Below are positions 5,347-5,818 of a DNA stretch of 5,818 nucleotides, in pieces. The position numbers and the translations under genes were made by a program. Source of the DNA: JAIBBG01 sp046304755 (GTDB taxonomy: Bacteria; Bacteroidota; Bacteroidia; Flavobacteriales_D; Sanyastnellaceae). The stretch is taken from assembly GCA_046304755.1 (NCBI GenBank), contig JBKCDO010000089.1, forward strand, positions 1 to 5,818, given 5' to 3'. The notes beneath the pieces are model-generated. The model was not told where the DNA came from. It ran no database searches and worked only from the letters and a program-made list of their open reading frames with translations. Within the stretch, counting starts at the first letter, position 1, and every line of letters starts with the position of its first letter.

Positions 5347-5818
5347 TTAATAGGAGCAAACGACAGTGTCGTAAATCGCTCCATATCCAATGAACGCCCC
5401 GAGTCCGCCTTGCAAATTGGACTCAAGGTTAAACGGCGTAGCAAACGGACTTCCTTGATTCCCGATTTGCGCTTCCAGGCTTTTGATATACTTAAACGCT
5501 GCGCGGTCTATAGAGCATCCGCGTATGGCAACCGTATCGCCCACCTTGAAGTATCCGCGCTCGTCGTTGTTGTCGTCAAACTTGTTGCTATTGGGCTGAC
5601 GTCCGCGGAAGTAACCAAATTCAAACGACAGTCCGTTGAAGAAACTATCGTCAAAAACGGAACCCAGTGGTGCTATGAAACCCGCGTCCTTGATCTGTCC
5701 CCTTAGTTCTTCGTCAGGAACCCAATCAGGATACCGGTTGATTCGGCGGGCATACCAACGGTAGGCATTTCCGGCGGTATCAGGATCAGTGAGCACCCCG
5801 AAAATAAATCCAAGGCTA
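5347..5818 (-). CDS. DUF4249 domain-containing protein, C-terminal part (5' end outside window)
   Basis: The visible part is the last 156 residues; the frame is open to the right edge with no need for a start there. Typical DUF4249 features are a DDSFFNG motif followed by FEFGYFRGR, GYFKVGDTVAIRGCSIDRAAFKYI, a stretch containing NPF-like GSPFATPFNLESNLQGG, and GAFIGYGAIYDTVVC near the end. Members are predicted envelope proteins of Bacteroidota, usually with a lipoprotein signal peptide and often encoded beside TonB-dependent receptors, so a role in surface uptake or an outer-membrane complex is likely; the exact function is unknown. The signal peptide and any receptor partner would lie beyond the right edge. 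The stop (TTA on the plus strand, 5347-5349) is two bases from the stop of the convergent deacetylase gene, with no terminator hairpin between them. Confidence 0.9.
   Translation of the reverse strand, partial: SLGFIFGVLTDPDTAGNAYRWYARRINRYPDWVPDEELRGQIKDAGFIAPLGSVFDDSFFNGLSFEFGYFRGRQPNSNKFDDNNDERGYFKVGDTVAIRGCSIDRAAFKYIKSLEAQIGNQGSPFATPFNLESNLQGGLGAFIGYGAIYDTVVCSY

Noticed and set aside
5332..5706. Plus-strand open frame of 124 residues opposite the DUF4249 gene
   Set aside because: It overlaps the deacetylase end and lies antisense to a recognised family; its translation resembles no family I know.
1..5818. A new defence, mobile or phage-derived system
   Set aside because: All sizeable genes belong to recognised housekeeping, envelope or glycan families, and no integrase, transposase, toxin-antitoxin pair or nuclease-effector arrangement is visible.

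Overview
This window looks like ordinary chromosome from a member of the phylum Bacteroidota, plausibly a Flavobacteriales-type environmental bacterium. Three things point there. Two promoters fit the Bacteroidota sigma factor pattern (TTTG, 19 bases, TAnnTTTG). No start codon is preceded by a Shine-Dalgarno sequence. The protein families include DUF4249 and a polysaccharide deacetylase with a DUF7033-like N-terminus, both typical of this phylum. Genus cannot be assigned from the sequence alone.

Layout. Positions 1-85 hold short tandem repeats and a promoter for a 34-residue lysine-rich protein (86-190, +). A TTCACnn heptamer array (209-243) separates it from, and runs into the stop codon of, a large membrane glycosyltransferase of the GT39/PMT type (238-1887, -). 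The 5' end of that gene meets the promoter of rpsT (ribosomal protein S20, 1926-2180, +), which is transcribed divergently. Two hairpins follow rpsT, the second a convincing intrinsic terminator. Only 11 bases after its U-tract begins a tight + strand cluster: radC (2246-2941), a non-hydrolysing UDP-GlcNAc 2-epimerase of the WecB type (2938-4062, overlapping radC by four bases), and a polysaccharide deacetylase-like protein (4067-5344, GTG start). Tail-to-tail with it, two bases away, lies the 3' part of a DUF4249 gene (5347 to the right edge, -), whose 5' end is outside the window.

How the genes may work together. The epimerase would supply UDP-ManNAc, the deacetylase-like protein would act on an N-acetylated glycan, and the GT39 protein would move a sugar from a lipid carrier to an acceptor outside the inner membrane. 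A role in cell-surface glycan or glycoprotein synthesis is therefore reasonable, but it is inferred from families and proximity. radC and rpsT are housekeeping neighbours.

I found no CRISPR array, transposase, phage gene, tRNA or rRNA, and no clear new defence or mobile system. The most interesting points are small: the repeat-bracketed lysine-rich mini-gene, the uncertain and possibly slippage-prone start of the GT39 gene, the altered first-loop motif in that protein, the terminator abutting the radC cluster, and the coupling of the epimerase to the DUF7033-type deacetylase.
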